64,000 bases of DNA from Desulfopila inferna. GTDB taxonomy: Bacteria > Desulfobacterota > Desulfobulbia > Desulfobulbales > Desulfocapsaceae. The notes below the pieces were generated by a model, which saw nothing but the letters and a program-made list of their open reading frames with translations, did no database searches and had not been told where the DNA came from. Where the stretch lies: the NCBI RefSeq assembly GCF_016919005.1, contig NZ_JAFFQE010000002.1:744001-808000 (forward strand). The letters run 5' to 3'. Numbering within the stretch: position 1 is the stretch's first letter; the number at the start of each line of letters is the position of its first letter. A program made the position numbers and the translations under genes. Below, in pieces: positions 45,331 to 53,681 of this stretch.

Positions 45331-46275
45331 ATGCACTATATAGATGGGGACACAGTTGGCAGGAATCTGGGTTGGCAGGATATCGTCGAAGCCTTGAGAA
45401 AGATGTTCGCCGAAGGGTGCGAGGCTCCGCCCAGACACCATCACGGCATGGATATCCCGGGACAGCAACAGGCCACCCTTCTGCTTATGCCGGCATGGCT
45501 GCCTGGCAAATATGTCGGATTGAAGCAGCTCAATGTCTACCCCGATAACAGTAAGCGCGGTTTACCTACGATAACCGGGAATTACCTGCTGATGGATGGA
45601 ACGAGCGGCGTTCCCCTGATTTCGATGGATGCCGGAGAATTGACCGCTCGCCGTACTGCGGCAGCCTCGGCCCTTGCCGCAGATTATTTAAGCAGAAAGG
45701 ATGCCAAAAAACTGCTGATCGTCGGCAGCGGCAGGCTTGCCGGATATCTGGGGTTTGCTCATGGGGCGGTGCGGGACCTTGAGGAGATCCGCATATGGGC
45801 AAGGAGCCCCGGAAAATCCCGGAAGATTACGGAGGAATATCAGAAAGCCGGGATAACCTGCAGCGTCTCGGAAAATCTGGAAAAAGACGCATCATGGGCT
45901 GATATCATCAGCTGTGCGACGCTGTCGACAGAACCCCTGATCAAGGGGAAATGGCTGCGTCCCGGGGTGCATGTCGATCTGATCGGCTCGTTCAAGCCGA
46001 CTATGCGGGAGAGTGATGACGAGGTTATCGTCAGGTCCGAGGTCTTTGTCGACACCCGGGAGGGGGCATTAGCCGAGGCTGGTGATCTCCTCAGTCCCAT
46101 GGAAAAAAAGCTGTTCAAGGCGGAAGATGTTGTTGCTGATTTAAGCGAACTTACCCGCGGCGCCCATCCCGGCAGAAAAACAGGGGAAGAGATAACCCTT
46201 TTTAAGTCGGTGGGGGCGTCTCTGGAGGACCTGGCGGCAGCCATTCTTTGCTATGAAAACTGGCGAAAAAGCTGA
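45331..46275 (+). CDS. Ornithine cyclodeaminase/mu-crystallin family dehydrogenase
   Basis: 314 residues. The N-terminal dimerisation part contains RHHHGMDIPGQQQATLLLMPAW and KQLNVYPDNSKRGLPTITG. The Rossmann domain contains KLLIVGSGRLAGYLGFAHGA, slightly different from the usual GxGxQA. RRTAAASALAADYLSRKD and HVDLIGSFKPTMRESDDEV are conserved family segments. It may act as a ketimine or imine reductase, alanine dehydrogenase or cyclodeaminase; sequence alone does not decide. AGAGAGAAAT precedes the ATG. Confidence 0.88.
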   Translation: MHYIDGDTVGRNLGWQDIVEALRKMFAEGCEAPPRHHHGMDIPGQQQATLLLMPAWLPGKYVGLKQLNVYPDNSKRGLPTITGNYLLMDGTSGVPLISMDAGELTARRTAAASALAADYLSRKDAKKLLIVGSGRLAGYLGFAHGAVRDLEEIRIWARSPGKSRKITEEYQKAGITCSVSENLEKDASWADIISCATLSTEPLIKGKWLRPGVHVDLIGSFKPTMRESDDEVIVRSEVFVDTREGALAEAGDLLSPMEKKLFKAEDVVADLSELTRGAHPGRKTGEEITLFKSVGASLEDLAAAILCYENWRKS

Positions 46276-46326
46276 TGCTGCTCTAAAACAAGTCGGCTCT
46301 GCCGCATCATTATCCCCCGAGAGGCC

Positions 46327-46396
46327 GTCATTCCGTGCCGATCCGGATTCCACTGTTATTTAGAAAAAAATAATTTCGCATCAATTCCGGGATGAC
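46327..46396. repeat. Weak inverted repeat of family E3, copy 3
   Basis: GTCATTCCG (46327-46335) and CCGGGATGAC (46387-46396) are nearly complementary arms with a long AT-rich loop, 51 bp after the cyclodeaminase homologue. The match is weaker than the other two copies. Confidence 0.4.
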
Positions 46397-46420
46397 TAAC
46401 GTATATTTATTCGAAAATGT

Positions 46421-46539
46421 AATTACCCCTGAAACTCAGTATCTCCTGGCCCACGCCGGGACGTCCATGGGGGCTTCGCTGCACAGGGACCCTTAAAAAA
46501 TGAGCAATCCCGGCCTTCTACTGAGGATTAGGGGTAATC
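46421..46539. repeat. Nested-hairpin repeat family E1, copy 2 (119 bp)
   Basis: AATTACCCCTGAAACTCAGT at the left end pairs with ACTGAGGATTAGGGGTAATC at the right end. The inner stem is GCCGGGA/TCCCGGC. The apical part is shorter than in the other two copies. It lies 32 bp before the ferritin-like gene. Confidence 0.8.
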
Positions 46540-46571
46540 AGGTTCGAAAATAGAGCAAAAAGGGGCGGAAA

Positions 46572-47045
46572 ATGTTCACCATTGCAGATATTCGTCATAT
46601 AGCCATCCAGATAGAACGAAATGGAGAGGAAACCTATAGAAAGGCTGCAGCGGCTGCCGAGGATCCGGAAATTGCGGCAATGCTGGTCCGTATGGCCGAC
46701 GATGAAAAGGAACATGCCCAGTGGTTTGAACGGATCAATGCAAACAAGAAGTTGACAGCAGAGCAGCGCGAAATGGAAGCCGTCGGCAAAACTATCCTGC
46801 AGGAAATGGTGAGAAATCGCACCTTTTCTCTTGATCAAAATGATCTCCGATCCGTCTCTTCACTGGAAGAAATTCTTTCCACTTCCCAAGGGTTTGAGCA
46901 GGATACGATTCTTTTTTATGAAATGCTTGCCGGTTTTATAGAGGACGACGAGACCCGGCAACAGCTACAGTCGGTAATATCGGAAGAACATAAACATTTT
47001 GAGGAACTACAGACGCTGCTCAAAAAAGCTTCTGCCGACAAATAG
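46572..47045 (+). CDS. Rubrerythrin/ferritin-like diiron domain protein
   Basis: 157 residues. IAIQIERNGEETYRKAA and ADDEKEHAQWFERI give Glu and ExxH iron ligands of the first half. EQDTILFYEMLAGFIED and VISEEHKHFEELQTLL give the second half. This is the erythrin/ferritin-like four-helix fold without a rubredoxin domain. Likely roles are peroxide or oxygen detoxification or iron handling. AAAAAGGGGCGGAAA precedes the ATG. It is flanked on both sides by copies of the E1 hairpin repeat. Confidence 0.88.
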   Translation: MFTIADIRHIAIQIERNGEETYRKAAAAAEDPEIAAMLVRMADDEKEHAQWFERINANKKLTAEQREMEAVGKTILQEMVRNRTFSLDQNDLRSVSSLEEILSTSQGFEQDTILFYEMLAGFIEDDETRQQLQSVISEEHKHFEELQTLLKKASADK

Positions 47046-47053
47046 TTTTTTCT

Positions 47054-47210
47054 GATTACCCTTGAAATTCAGCATCTTCTGGCCCAGGCGGGACTGCTCT
47101 TTCATCGGGCCGCAGTAAACCCGTCCATAGAGGCTTCGCTGCAGCCGTCCGGGCTGCAGAGAGCAATACCAAGAGCAGTCCCGACCTTGAGCTGAGGATC
47201 AGGGGTAATC
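47054..47210. repeat. Nested-hairpin repeat family E1, copy 3 (157 bp)
   Basis: The outer arms are GATTACCCTTGAAATTCAG and CTGAGGATCAGGGGTAATC. The perfect inner stem is GGGACTGCTCTT (47090-47101) with AAGAGCAGTCCC (47171-47182). The apex is CTGCAGCC (47139-47146) with GGCTGCAG (47152-47159). It starts 8 bp after the ferritin-like stop codon. Confidence 0.85.
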
Positions 47211-47317
47211 TAGTTTTTCACTCACGGATGAGTGGAAAACAGGAGTGGCCGACGGATGAGGCGGTTGTACCGCCCAAGAGAAATGAATTTCAGGAATAAA
47301 GGATTCGAGGGTTTCAA

Positions 47318-47701
47318 ATGGCTGAAGGCAGCAACAAAAACTCGCCGAGAATTCTCTCGGTCAAGTGGGGCAAAATGGAGGTCGAGGGTATTGGGGCCGG
47401 CAAGGATTTTAAGCTCTGGCCCGGCGGGGGCAGAAACTGGAACTGGAGTGAACATGGCACGGCACATTCACCGGGAATCCAACCGGGAGACTGTGAGGAG
47501 CTTCTTGAGCATGGCTGCCAGGTGATTGTCCTGAGCCGGGGCGTGTATTCACGGCTAAAGGTTACCCCTCAGGCAATAGCCTATCTCGAAAAAAATGAAG
47601 TTGAGATAATAACTGAAAAAACAAAGAAGGCAGTGCAGATATACAATTCCCTGGTTGAGCAGGGCAGAGCGGTGGGGGGACTGTTTCACTCCACCTGCTG
47701 A
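47318..47701 (+). CDS. Mth938-like (DUF498) domain protein
   Basis: 127 residues. SVKWGKMEVEGIGAGKDFKL and LWPGGGRNWNWSEHGTAHSP match the Mth938/NDUFAF3-like fold, followed by GDCEELLEHGCQVIVLSRG and the closing NSLVEQGRAVGGLFHSTC. The family is widespread and its function in bacteria is unknown; the eukaryotic relative NDUFAF3 helps assemble respiratory complex I. An ORF in another frame starts earlier but has no support. It converges with the dihydrofolate-reductase-like gene, 13 bp away. Confidence 0.85.
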   Translation: MAEGSNKNSPRILSVKWGKMEVEGIGAGKDFKLWPGGGRNWNWSEHGTAHSPGIQPGDCEELLEHGCQVIVLSRGVYSRLKVTPQAIAYLEKNEVEIITEKTKKAVQIYNSLVEQGRAVGGLFHSTC

Positions 47702-47714
47702 GGTGAAAAATACC

Positions 47715-48215
47715 TCACTTCACGGAATAGTGCAGCAGTACATAATCCTCTTCGAGTATTCGGGTGGAAACAAGTCTGAGCCGCAGATCGAGCGAGACAT
47801 TGAAGAGGCTCAGGCCCTGGCCGAATATTCGCGGAGCAATGGTTATATAGATATCATCTATGAGGTTGGCCCTGGCGAAAAGGGTGTTGATCTGAGAACC
47901 GCCGATTACGGCTGCGCTGCTATATCCTTCCCCTTCCAGGTCCGAAAGCAGCTGGCGCGGTTCTCTGGCAGTGAAAACAAGATCAGGGGCATCGCTGACG
48001 CGTTTTTTATTGCGGGTCAGAACGATGTTTTTTCTGCCCGGCAGCGGCTTGCCTATGGTATCAAAGGTCTTTGATCCCATAATAATCACCCCGGCCTCCT
48101 TGGTGACCTGCACGAACATTTTTTTGTCCGCACTGCCTGTCCAGTCAATAAATTCACTGGAATTTCTGCTAATATGCCCATCCAGGGTCTGGGCCATTAT
48201 CAGGAATACTTTCAT
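47715..48215 (-). CDS. Dihydrofolate reductase family protein (RibD C-terminal-like)
   Basis: 166 residues. MKVFLIMAQTLDGHISRNSS is the family start, IIMGSKTFDTIGKPLPGRKN is the NADP-site segment, and EGYSSAAVIGGSQINTLFAR is the late Rossmann-like part. It groups with DHFR/RibD-type reductases; whether it is a true DHFR is not clear, as several key motifs are abbreviated. It is on the minus strand upstream of nothing else, and the next gene on this strand is 43 bp away. Confidence 0.85.
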   Translation of the reverse strand: MKVFLIMAQTLDGHISRNSSEFIDWTGSADKKMFVQVTKEAGVIIMGSKTFDTIGKPLPGRKNIVLTRNKKRVSDAPDLVFTAREPRQLLSDLEGEGYSSAAVIGGSQINTLFARANLIDDIYITIAPRIFGQGLSLFNVSLDLRLRLVSTRILEEDYVLLHYSVK

Positions 48216-48258
48216 GATGGCAGGGATCTCCGTATCGTGTATTGAGGCGGATAGAGGT

Positions 48259-48477
48259 TCATTTTTTTTCAGGCCAGGCCGTATCCATCAGCTCATCCAC
48301 CTGATAGCAGAAAATATTCCATTCAAACTCCTTATGAGAAAAAGGGCAACGTAATGTGACAGTGTGTTCACCGATTGCAGCTATCTCCCAGTCTCCAGCC
48401 CGTCTTGTCTCTTTGATTCGAATTTTCTGCCCTATTTGAAAAGGATAGGGTTTGAAAACAGCGACATCATATCCCAT
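48259..48477 (-). CDS. Small conserved-type protein of unknown function
   Basis: 72 residues from the ATG preceded by AAGGAGATCAAC; a 98-residue frame from further upstream has no ribosome binding site. The sequence MGYDVAVFKPYPFQIGQKIR suggests a small beta-barrel fold (short strands, GDWEIAAIGEHTVTLRCPF). No signal peptide or metal motif is present. I do not recognise it. It probably forms an operon with the reductase-like gene 43 bp downstream. Confidence 0.6.
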   Translation of the reverse strand: MGYDVAVFKPYPFQIGQKIRIKETRRAGDWEIAAIGEHTVTLRCPFSHKEFEWNIFCYQVDELMDTAWPEKK

Positions 48478-48659
48478 GTTGATCTCCTTGATTTGTCGTT
48501 CAACAGATTGTCGGAAAAGGTCAGCATCCTTACAAATATAATGACATGAATACACATTTCAATCCAGGGGGAATAAAAGGCCGCTGTTTGGCCGGGGCTT
48601 TTGGGAATTCATGAAAGGGAGGCGTTGTAGCTGAAACGACATAGATCAACTTTTTCTGA

Positions 48660-48706
48660 GTCCGTCATTCAAGATAATCTCGTAAAAAATTGCCACCACG
48701 CCATCA
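48660..48706 (+). repeat. Dispersed intergenic repeat, family E2, copy c (partial)
   Basis: CTCGTAAAAAATTGCCACCA followed by CGCCATCATTC matches the left block and right end of the element between lptA and lptB (53682-53788). It overlaps the stop codon of the Arg-rich gene on the minus strand. Confidence 0.5.
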
Positions 48707-49000
48707 TTCAAGAAGATCGGAAATCTCGTCCTGAGTGAGCAGGGATTGAAGGTTTTGCTGTCTTCTGTCCAGATTGCTTCTTCTCTCGCCCTTACGCCGG
48801 TCGACACCCAGCCGCGCATTGGTGATGGAGCGCAGCCAGCCGCGCAATGATTTTCGCCGGCCTTTAGAATCGTTGCGAAAATCATGACGACGCTCTTCAC
48901 TGCAGCGTCTATCCGAGTTCTGGCGTCTTTCGCGGTTTTTGCGTCGTTCCACAAAGCCTGGGCTTCCGGGAATATTTTTACTGCGGCTCTTTTTTTCCAT
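48704..49000 (-). CDS. Arg-rich small protein with repeated DRR/ERR motifs
   Basis: 98 residues, about one quarter Arg. VERRKNRERRQNSDRRCSEE and GVDRRKGERRSNLDRRQQN contain repeated ERR/DRR triplets, separated by SLRGWLRSITNARL, a possible amphipathic helix. The C-terminus SLLTQDEISDLLE is acidic. No signal peptide is present. The charge pattern suggests nucleic-acid or membrane-surface binding, which is inference. I recall related sequences in Desulfobulbales but cannot name a family. Its stop codon lies in an E2 repeat. Confidence 0.6.
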   Translation of the reverse strand: MEKKSRSKNIPGSPGFVERRKNRERRQNSDRRCSEERRHDFRNDSKGRRKSLRGWLRSITNARLGVDRRKGERRSNLDRRQQNLQSLLTQDEISDLLE

Positions 49001-49293
49001 ACCTAATCCAGCTGATTGGAAACTGAATGGCTTCAGCGGTGAGAAAAATTAATGATCTTAATAGCATATTTGCGGGCGGGATGCTACCAACTTATTGCCG
49101 GGAATGCAAGCCGCATATCTGCTGGTAATCTCATAAAGACAGAGAGATAGGCTCTGGGTTTCAATATAATCAGAATCTCGGGGATTATCTGGTAAGAATA
49201 TATTTGGAATACGATTCTGTTGGGGAGTGCTGAAAAAAAGCTGCGACACCAAAAATCAAGGTAACATCATAGCGTATCGGCAGGCAATGGGGG

Positions 49294-49659
49294 CTAATCA
49301 TGTTCCGCAGGCTTCGCTTTTCGGATCTGCAGCTCATCGATATATTGCCGTAAAATAGAGCAGCCTTCACTGCTGATCTTATTGAATTCAATGCCGGAAA
49401 TATACCAATTGTCTGCCTGGTGCGAATGAATGGGCTTCCCCAGGAGATCCACTAGATTATCTTCTATAGCGAGGGTGATAACCAGTGACTTATCCATGGG
49501 AACTTTTCGGGATGTTTCAAGTTTTATACCTTTGACGCTGATATCAAGAGTTCGTCCCATGGAATATTCACCTTCGTTGCCTGACTTGTCGATGACCTGA
49601 TAATCCAGCAGCTGAAGTGAGTCCCGTCGTTGAAATCTTCTTTTCTCGTTCGGCGTCAT
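49294..49659 (-). CDS. PilZ domain protein
   Basis: 121 residues, a stand-alone PilZ domain. NEKRRFQRRDSLQLLDYQVI carries the RxxxR cyclic-di-GMP motif and GRTLDISVKGIKLETSR carries DxSxxG. Both halves of the ligand site are present, so cyclic-di-GMP binding is likely. It would act as a cytosolic effector for motility or surface polysaccharide. No partner enzyme for cyclic-di-GMP is in the window. It diverges from the Tat-exported M15A-like gene. Confidence 0.88.
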   Translation of the reverse strand: MTPNEKRRFQRRDSLQLLDYQVIDKSGNEGEYSMGRTLDISVKGIKLETSRKVPMDKSLVITLAIEDNLVDLLGKPIHSHQADNWYISGIEFNKISSEGCSILRQYIDELQIRKAKPAEHD

Positions 49660-49883
49660 GGTGTCGCTCCATTTTTTAGCGCAGGCTTTGGGATGCGATG
49701 CTGTTGTCGTCCTTCATCTTTGATGAAAATTGTGCAGAACCAAACCATCCCCGTGTCTTTTATGATAGCACTTTTGCCATACAGATTTGTAGGAAAAAAG
49801 AAAAACAACCCACCATTAACTTGGCCTGCCGGGTTGACGAGCTTGACAAAGAGGGCCGTATTCATTTTAATAGGGGGGCGAAA

Positions 49884-50495
49884 ATGAAAAGTTCTCAAAG
49901 TCTGTTGATCATAATGAAAAACAATTCCAGAAACAGCCGGACAACACATACCCCTTTTTTTACCAGCAGGCTGGACAGGCGTGCTTTCCTGGCAGCATCG
50001 GCCGGTACCGCAATTGGTTTAATTTTGCCCAAACCTGTCTTTGCCGCAAAAGTGGTGAGCAGGCCTCTGCGCTTCTACAATATCCACACCAGGGAACGAA
50101 TGGTGGTGGATTATACGCCGGGATCATATGGCGGCTCCGTGCGTCAGGCCCTGGAGTACTTTCTGCGTGATTTTCGCACGGGGGAGATGCACACTCTCGA
50201 CGCGCTGCTGTTTGACAGTCTCTATGCCATCCAGAATAATTGTGAGGTGCAGACTTCTTTTGAGGTTATCTCAGGATACAGATCTCCCTCAACCAATGAA
50301 TTTTTATGGAAAACCAGTAGTGGAGTTGCTCGCAACAGCCTGCATATGCAAGGGCGGGCGCTAGATATCCGGGTAAGCGGTCTTCCCACGAAGACCCTGC
50401 GTGATCTGGCACTGAACCTGCATCAGGGCGGTGTCGGCTTCTATCCCAGCTCCGATTTCGTACATCTTGACACCGGAGGGAAGAGAAGCTGGTAG
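49884..50495 (+). CDS. Tat-exported YcbK-like DUF882/peptidase M15A protein
   Basis: 203 residues from the ATG after AGGGGGGCGAAA. The twin-arginine signal is SRLDRRAFLAASAGTAIGLI. The mature domain contains FEVISGYRSPSTNEFL, NSLHMQGRALDIRVSGLP with the zinc His and Asp, and FVHLDTGGKRSW with the second His. This is the DUF882/YcbK (MepK-like) group of putative murein endopeptidases. Export by Tat implies folding before transport, as in E. coli YcbK. The likely substrate is peptidoglycan cross-links. Confidence 0.9.
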   Translation: MKSSQSLLIIMKNNSRNSRTTHTPFFTSRLDRRAFLAASAGTAIGLILPKPVFAAKVVSRPLRFYNIHTRERMVVDYTPGSYGGSVRQALEYFLRDFRTGEMHTLDALLFDSLYAIQNNCEVQTSFEVISGYRSPSTNEFLWKTSSGVARNSLHMQGRALDIRVSGLPTKTLRDLALNLHQGGVGFYPSSDFVHLDTGGKRSW

Positions 50496-50502
50496 ATCCG
50501 CT

Positions 50503-51441
50503 TCAGGTAATATAGAGTTTCGAGATTGCTTCAGCTTCATCGGAGAGGCGGCGGCGGAGTCTGTCGGGGTGTATGACTTGGGCCATGGAGCCGTACTGCA
50601 GAATTTTCATGACAAGCTCTCTGTCGTCATTTACCGGGAGGTGCAGCAGAATTCCCTCCTGTACTTCTTCGACAATCTGTTCTCTGTGCCAGCGTTGATG
50701 CCGTACCAGCTCCGCAGCGGTTGAGGTGAAAAGGATGGTGGCGTTAAACAGCGGCTTTCCCTTGAAGATACCAAAGGCGGAGTTCAGATAGCTGGAGTAA
50801 TTATCCTCGCTCTCCCGCCTGAAAACCTCCTTCTGCAGCGTCGCTCTGCCGATGCGGGCGATATGAAAGACTCTGATGTCGCCACGCAGCCGGCAAAAGG
50901 CCAGGATGTACCAGCGTCCCTGATAGCAGATCAGGCGTAGCGGTTCCAGTTCTCTCTCGCTTTTCCGGGCCAGGGCCGATCTATAGTCGATCTTGAGCAC
51001 CCTTTGTTTGACGGTTGCCTCTATGATTTTATCAAAAATCGCAGGTTGAACCGCCTCTACTTCCACCCATTCACAATGAATCGCCTCGACCAGTCTGGAG
51101 TACTCCGGAAAAACCAGTTGGGAGAGCCGCTTCTCCAGGGCACGGACTTCAGGTAGGTCCCCAAGTCCTGTCTCGTCGGCTATTTTTCCCAGCATTCCGA
51201 GAAGAAAGACGATCTTCGGGCTTTGCTCAAAAGGCAGCCCAAAACCGTTTTCCGTGTAGTAGAAACCGTTTTTTCGTTGATCAAAGGCAAGGGGAGCTAA
51301 AAGCCGATCGCGCAGGTAGGCGATATCGCGGCGGGCGGTGGCGAGCGATACTTCAAATTGCTCGACGAGTGTTTTGGCGTTAGGATAACGGTCGTCTTTG
51401 AGCTCTTCGTGAAAATGATAGACGCGTTCAAGAAGGCTCAT
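50503..51441 (-). CDS. WYL-domain transcriptional regulator
   Basis: 312 residues. The N-terminus (1-60) is a DeoR/HTH_11-type helix-turn-helix: VEQFEVSLATARRDIAYLRD. The WYL domain (about 140-220) contains KIDYRSALARKSERELEPLR and CYQGRWYILAFCRLRGDIRV; a C-terminal WCX-type domain follows. WYL proteins sense small ligands or nucleic acids. It is the last gene of the lptA-lptB-rpoN operon, 16 bp after rpoN, and could regulate its operon or an unlinked target. Confidence 0.88.
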   Translation of the reverse strand: MSLLERVYHFHEELKDDRYPNAKTLVEQFEVSLATARRDIAYLRDRLLAPLAFDQRKNGFYYTENGFGLPFEQSPKIVFLLGMLGKIADETGLGDLPEVRALEKRLSQLVFPEYSRLVEAIHCEWVEVEAVQPAIFDKIIEATVKQRVLKIDYRSALARKSERELEPLRLICYQGRWYILAFCRLRGDIRVFHIARIGRATLQKEVFRRESEDNYSSYLNSAFGIFKGKPLFNATILFTSTAAELVRHQRWHREQIVEEVQEGILLHLPVNDDRELVMKILQYGSMAQVIHPDRLRRRLSDEAEAISKLYIT

Positions 51442-51457
51442 GATAGTGGCTGAGACA

Positions 51458-52915
51458 TTATTTCGATTGCCGACGATGCTTTACTGGTAAAATCTTCAAT
51501 TGTTCCCGATACTTGGCTACGGTGCGCCGGGCAATTTTAATATCGAATTCCGCAACGAGTTTTTCCGAGATGGCGTTATCGCTGAGAGGCTTGTGCTTAT
51601 CCTCTTCCTGGATCATCTGCCGTATTCTGGAGCGGATAGATTCAGCTGCGAAAGAATCACCGCCTTCTCTGGGGATGGCGGTTGAGAAGAAATATTTCAA
51701 CTCATAAATACCCTGAGGCGTATGCACATATTTATTCGAGGTTACCCGGCTGATGGTGGACTCGTGCATTTCAATATCTTCGGCAACATCTCTCAAAATA
51801 AGAGGCCTGAGGCGGCTGGGGCCATGCTCGAAAAAGTCATACTGAAAGCGGAGCAGGCTTTCCATTACCCTGTAAATCGTCTTTTGCCGCTGCTGGATTG
51901 ACTTTATAAACCATTCCGCACTCTTCAGCTTTTCGTTTATATAATTTTTTGAATCCTTCTGCAGAGAGTCGTTTGAATCGAGAAGATCCTGATAATATGA
52001 TGAAAGTTTAAGTTTAGGCAAATCGTCGTCGTTGAGACGTATGACATATTCTCCATCAATCATGCGAACATAGACATCAGGAACGATATAGTTGGTGTTG
52101 TCGTTGGAATAGGGCAGCCCGGGAAAAGGCGTGAGCTCGCTGGTAATGTAGTCGATGGCGCGTACTATTTCGCTGCGTTTATGTCCGGTAGCCTTAACCA
52201 GAGCCTTGTAATTCTTGGTCTGCAGCAGAGGCAGGTGGTTCTTGACGATGGTTGCGGCAAGGCTTTTGGCCATCCCCTTTCTTTCCAGCTGGAGGTAGAG
52301 GGATTCGCTGACATCACGTGCTCCGATTCCGGGTGGATCAAGATCCTGGATGACCTCAAGGACATACTCGACCTGGTCGATATCCGAGTCGGTCTTTTCA
52401 ATGATGGTTTCGACATCGGTTTCGAGAAAGCCGTAGCGGTTGAGATTACCAACGATAAATCGGGCAACATCCCATTCATCGGGCTCCAGATTGCAATGAG
52501 CAAGCTGCCATTGCAGATAAGCGGATAGCCCGGGTTTTTCGGAGATAAAGTCGAACTGGGAGGGCGCATCGGCAGGCGGCGTTTCCCGGGAAAAGGAAAA
52601 ATTAGTGTCGAAATTGTTGGCGTAGTCGGACCAGTTGGTCTCGGCGGGCATATCACTTGCAGAAACCCGTTCAGTGAAATCGGATTCCCGACCCGGTTCC
52701 GTAGTTTCAAAGGTTGAGGAAAGGCCGTGGGCAAGCTCGCCTGCATCAAAGGCTCCAATATCCTCTTCCAGTGCGGGATTCTGCTCTATTTCCGCACGCA
52801 GCGCCTGAGTAAGTTCAAGCCGGTTTAACTGAAGAAGCTTGATGGCTTGACGCAGCTGCGGCGTCATCACAAGTTTTTGTACAAGCTTTAGTTGTTGTCG
52901 AAGTTCCAGCGCCAT
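51458..52915 (-). CDS. rpoN: RNA polymerase sigma-54 factor
   Basis: 485 residues. Region I at the N-terminus is ELRQQLKLVQKLVMTPQLRQ, followed by AIKLLQLNRLELTQALR. Region II is acidic with many Asp and Glu. Region III contains DLDPPGIGARDVSESLYLQL, a core-binding motif, and VAEDIEMHESTISRVTSNKY, the helix-turn-helix. The RpoN box reads ARRTVAKYRE near the C-terminus, followed by LKILPVKHRRQSK. It directs enhancer-dependent transcription from -24/-12 promoters. It follows lptB by 9 bp, the usual arrangement in Proteobacteria. Confidence 0.97.
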   Translation of the reverse strand: MALELRQQLKLVQKLVMTPQLRQAIKLLQLNRLELTQALRAEIEQNPALEEDIGAFDAGELAHGLSSTFETTEPGRESDFTERVSASDMPAETNWSDYANNFDTNFSFSRETPPADAPSQFDFISEKPGLSAYLQWQLAHCNLEPDEWDVARFIVGNLNRYGFLETDVETIIEKTDSDIDQVEYVLEVIQDLDPPGIGARDVSESLYLQLERKGMAKSLAATIVKNHLPLLQTKNYKALVKATGHKRSEIVRAIDYITSELTPFPGLPYSNDNTNYIVPDVYVRMIDGEYVIRLNDDDLPKLKLSSYYQDLLDSNDSLQKDSKNYINEKLKSAEWFIKSIQQRQKTIYRVMESLLRFQYDFFEHGPSRLRPLILRDVAEDIEMHESTISRVTSNKYVHTPQGIYELKYFFSTAIPREGGDSFAAESIRSRIRQMIQEEDKHKPLSDNAISEKLVAEFDIKIARRTVAKYREQLKILPVKHRRQSK

Positions 52916-52924
52916 AATTATTGC

Positions 52925-53647
52925 TTACATGTGGAAATTTTCACCAAGGTACATCTTGCGGGCAACCTCGCTCTCAACAATATCATCGGCAACTCCGCTG
53001 GTTAAAATCTGACCGGCATTCATGATATAAGCAAAATCGCATACCTGCAGGGTTTCCCGAACATTATGATCCGAGATAAGCACCCCCAGTCCTTTGTCCT
53101 TGAGTTTTCTGATAATTTTCTGCAAATCGGTTACTGCGAGCGGGTCGATACCGGCAAATGGTTCATCCAGCAGGATAAAACGCGGCCTGGTGGAGAGGGC
53201 CCGCATGATTTCCACCCGGCGCCGCTCGCCGCCGGACAGGGCATGCCCCTTGTTGTTGCGTAGATATTCTATGCCCAGATCAGCCATCAGCTCATCGATT
53301 CTGTTGTTGATCTCGTTTTTTGCAAGGCCGAGCGGCTCGAGGATGATGCGCACATTCTCCTCAACCGTCAGTTTCTTGAAAACCGAAGGCTCCTGAGCCA
53401 GATAGGAGATACCCTTAAGGGCTCTTTTATGGATGGGCAGGTTGGTAATGACCTCTCCATCCAGCAGAATGTTGCCCTCATTGGGTCGGATAAATCCGGC
53501 AATCGAATAGAACGATGTGGTTTTCCCGGCGCCGTTAGGCCCGAGCAGACCGACGACAACGGCGGTTTTCACCTGCAGGCTGACGCCGTCGACAACCGTT
53601 CTGCTGCCGTACTTTTTCTTTATCTTTTTGGTCTCCAACAGGGACAC
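52925..53647 (-). CDS. lptB: LPS export ABC transporter ATPase LptB
   Basis: 240 residues from a GTG start preceded by AAGGAGAACATT; a longer ATG frame runs through the E2 repeat and adds non-homologous residues. Walker A is GPNGAGKTT, the signature LSGGERRR, Walker B FILLDEPFAGID and the switch His in VLISDHNV. The protein ends YLGENFHM. It powers extraction of LPS from the inner membrane with LptF and LptG, which are not in the window. It is preceded by lptA 141 bp upstream, with the repeat in between. Confidence 0.94.
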   Translation of the reverse strand: MSLLETKKIKKKYGSRTVVDGVSLQVKTAVVVGLLGPNGAGKTTSFYSIAGFIRPNEGNILLDGEVITNLPIHKRALKGISYLAQEPSVFKKLTVEENVRIILEPLGLAKNEINNRIDELMADLGIEYLRNNKGHALSGGERRRVEIMRALSTRPRFILLDEPFAGIDPLAVTDLQKIIRKLKDKGLGVLISDHNVRETLQVCDFAYIMNAGQILTSGVADDIVESEVARKMYLGENFHM

Positions 53648-53681
53648 AATGTTCTCCTTGAACGATTGGCTATTCTTGATA

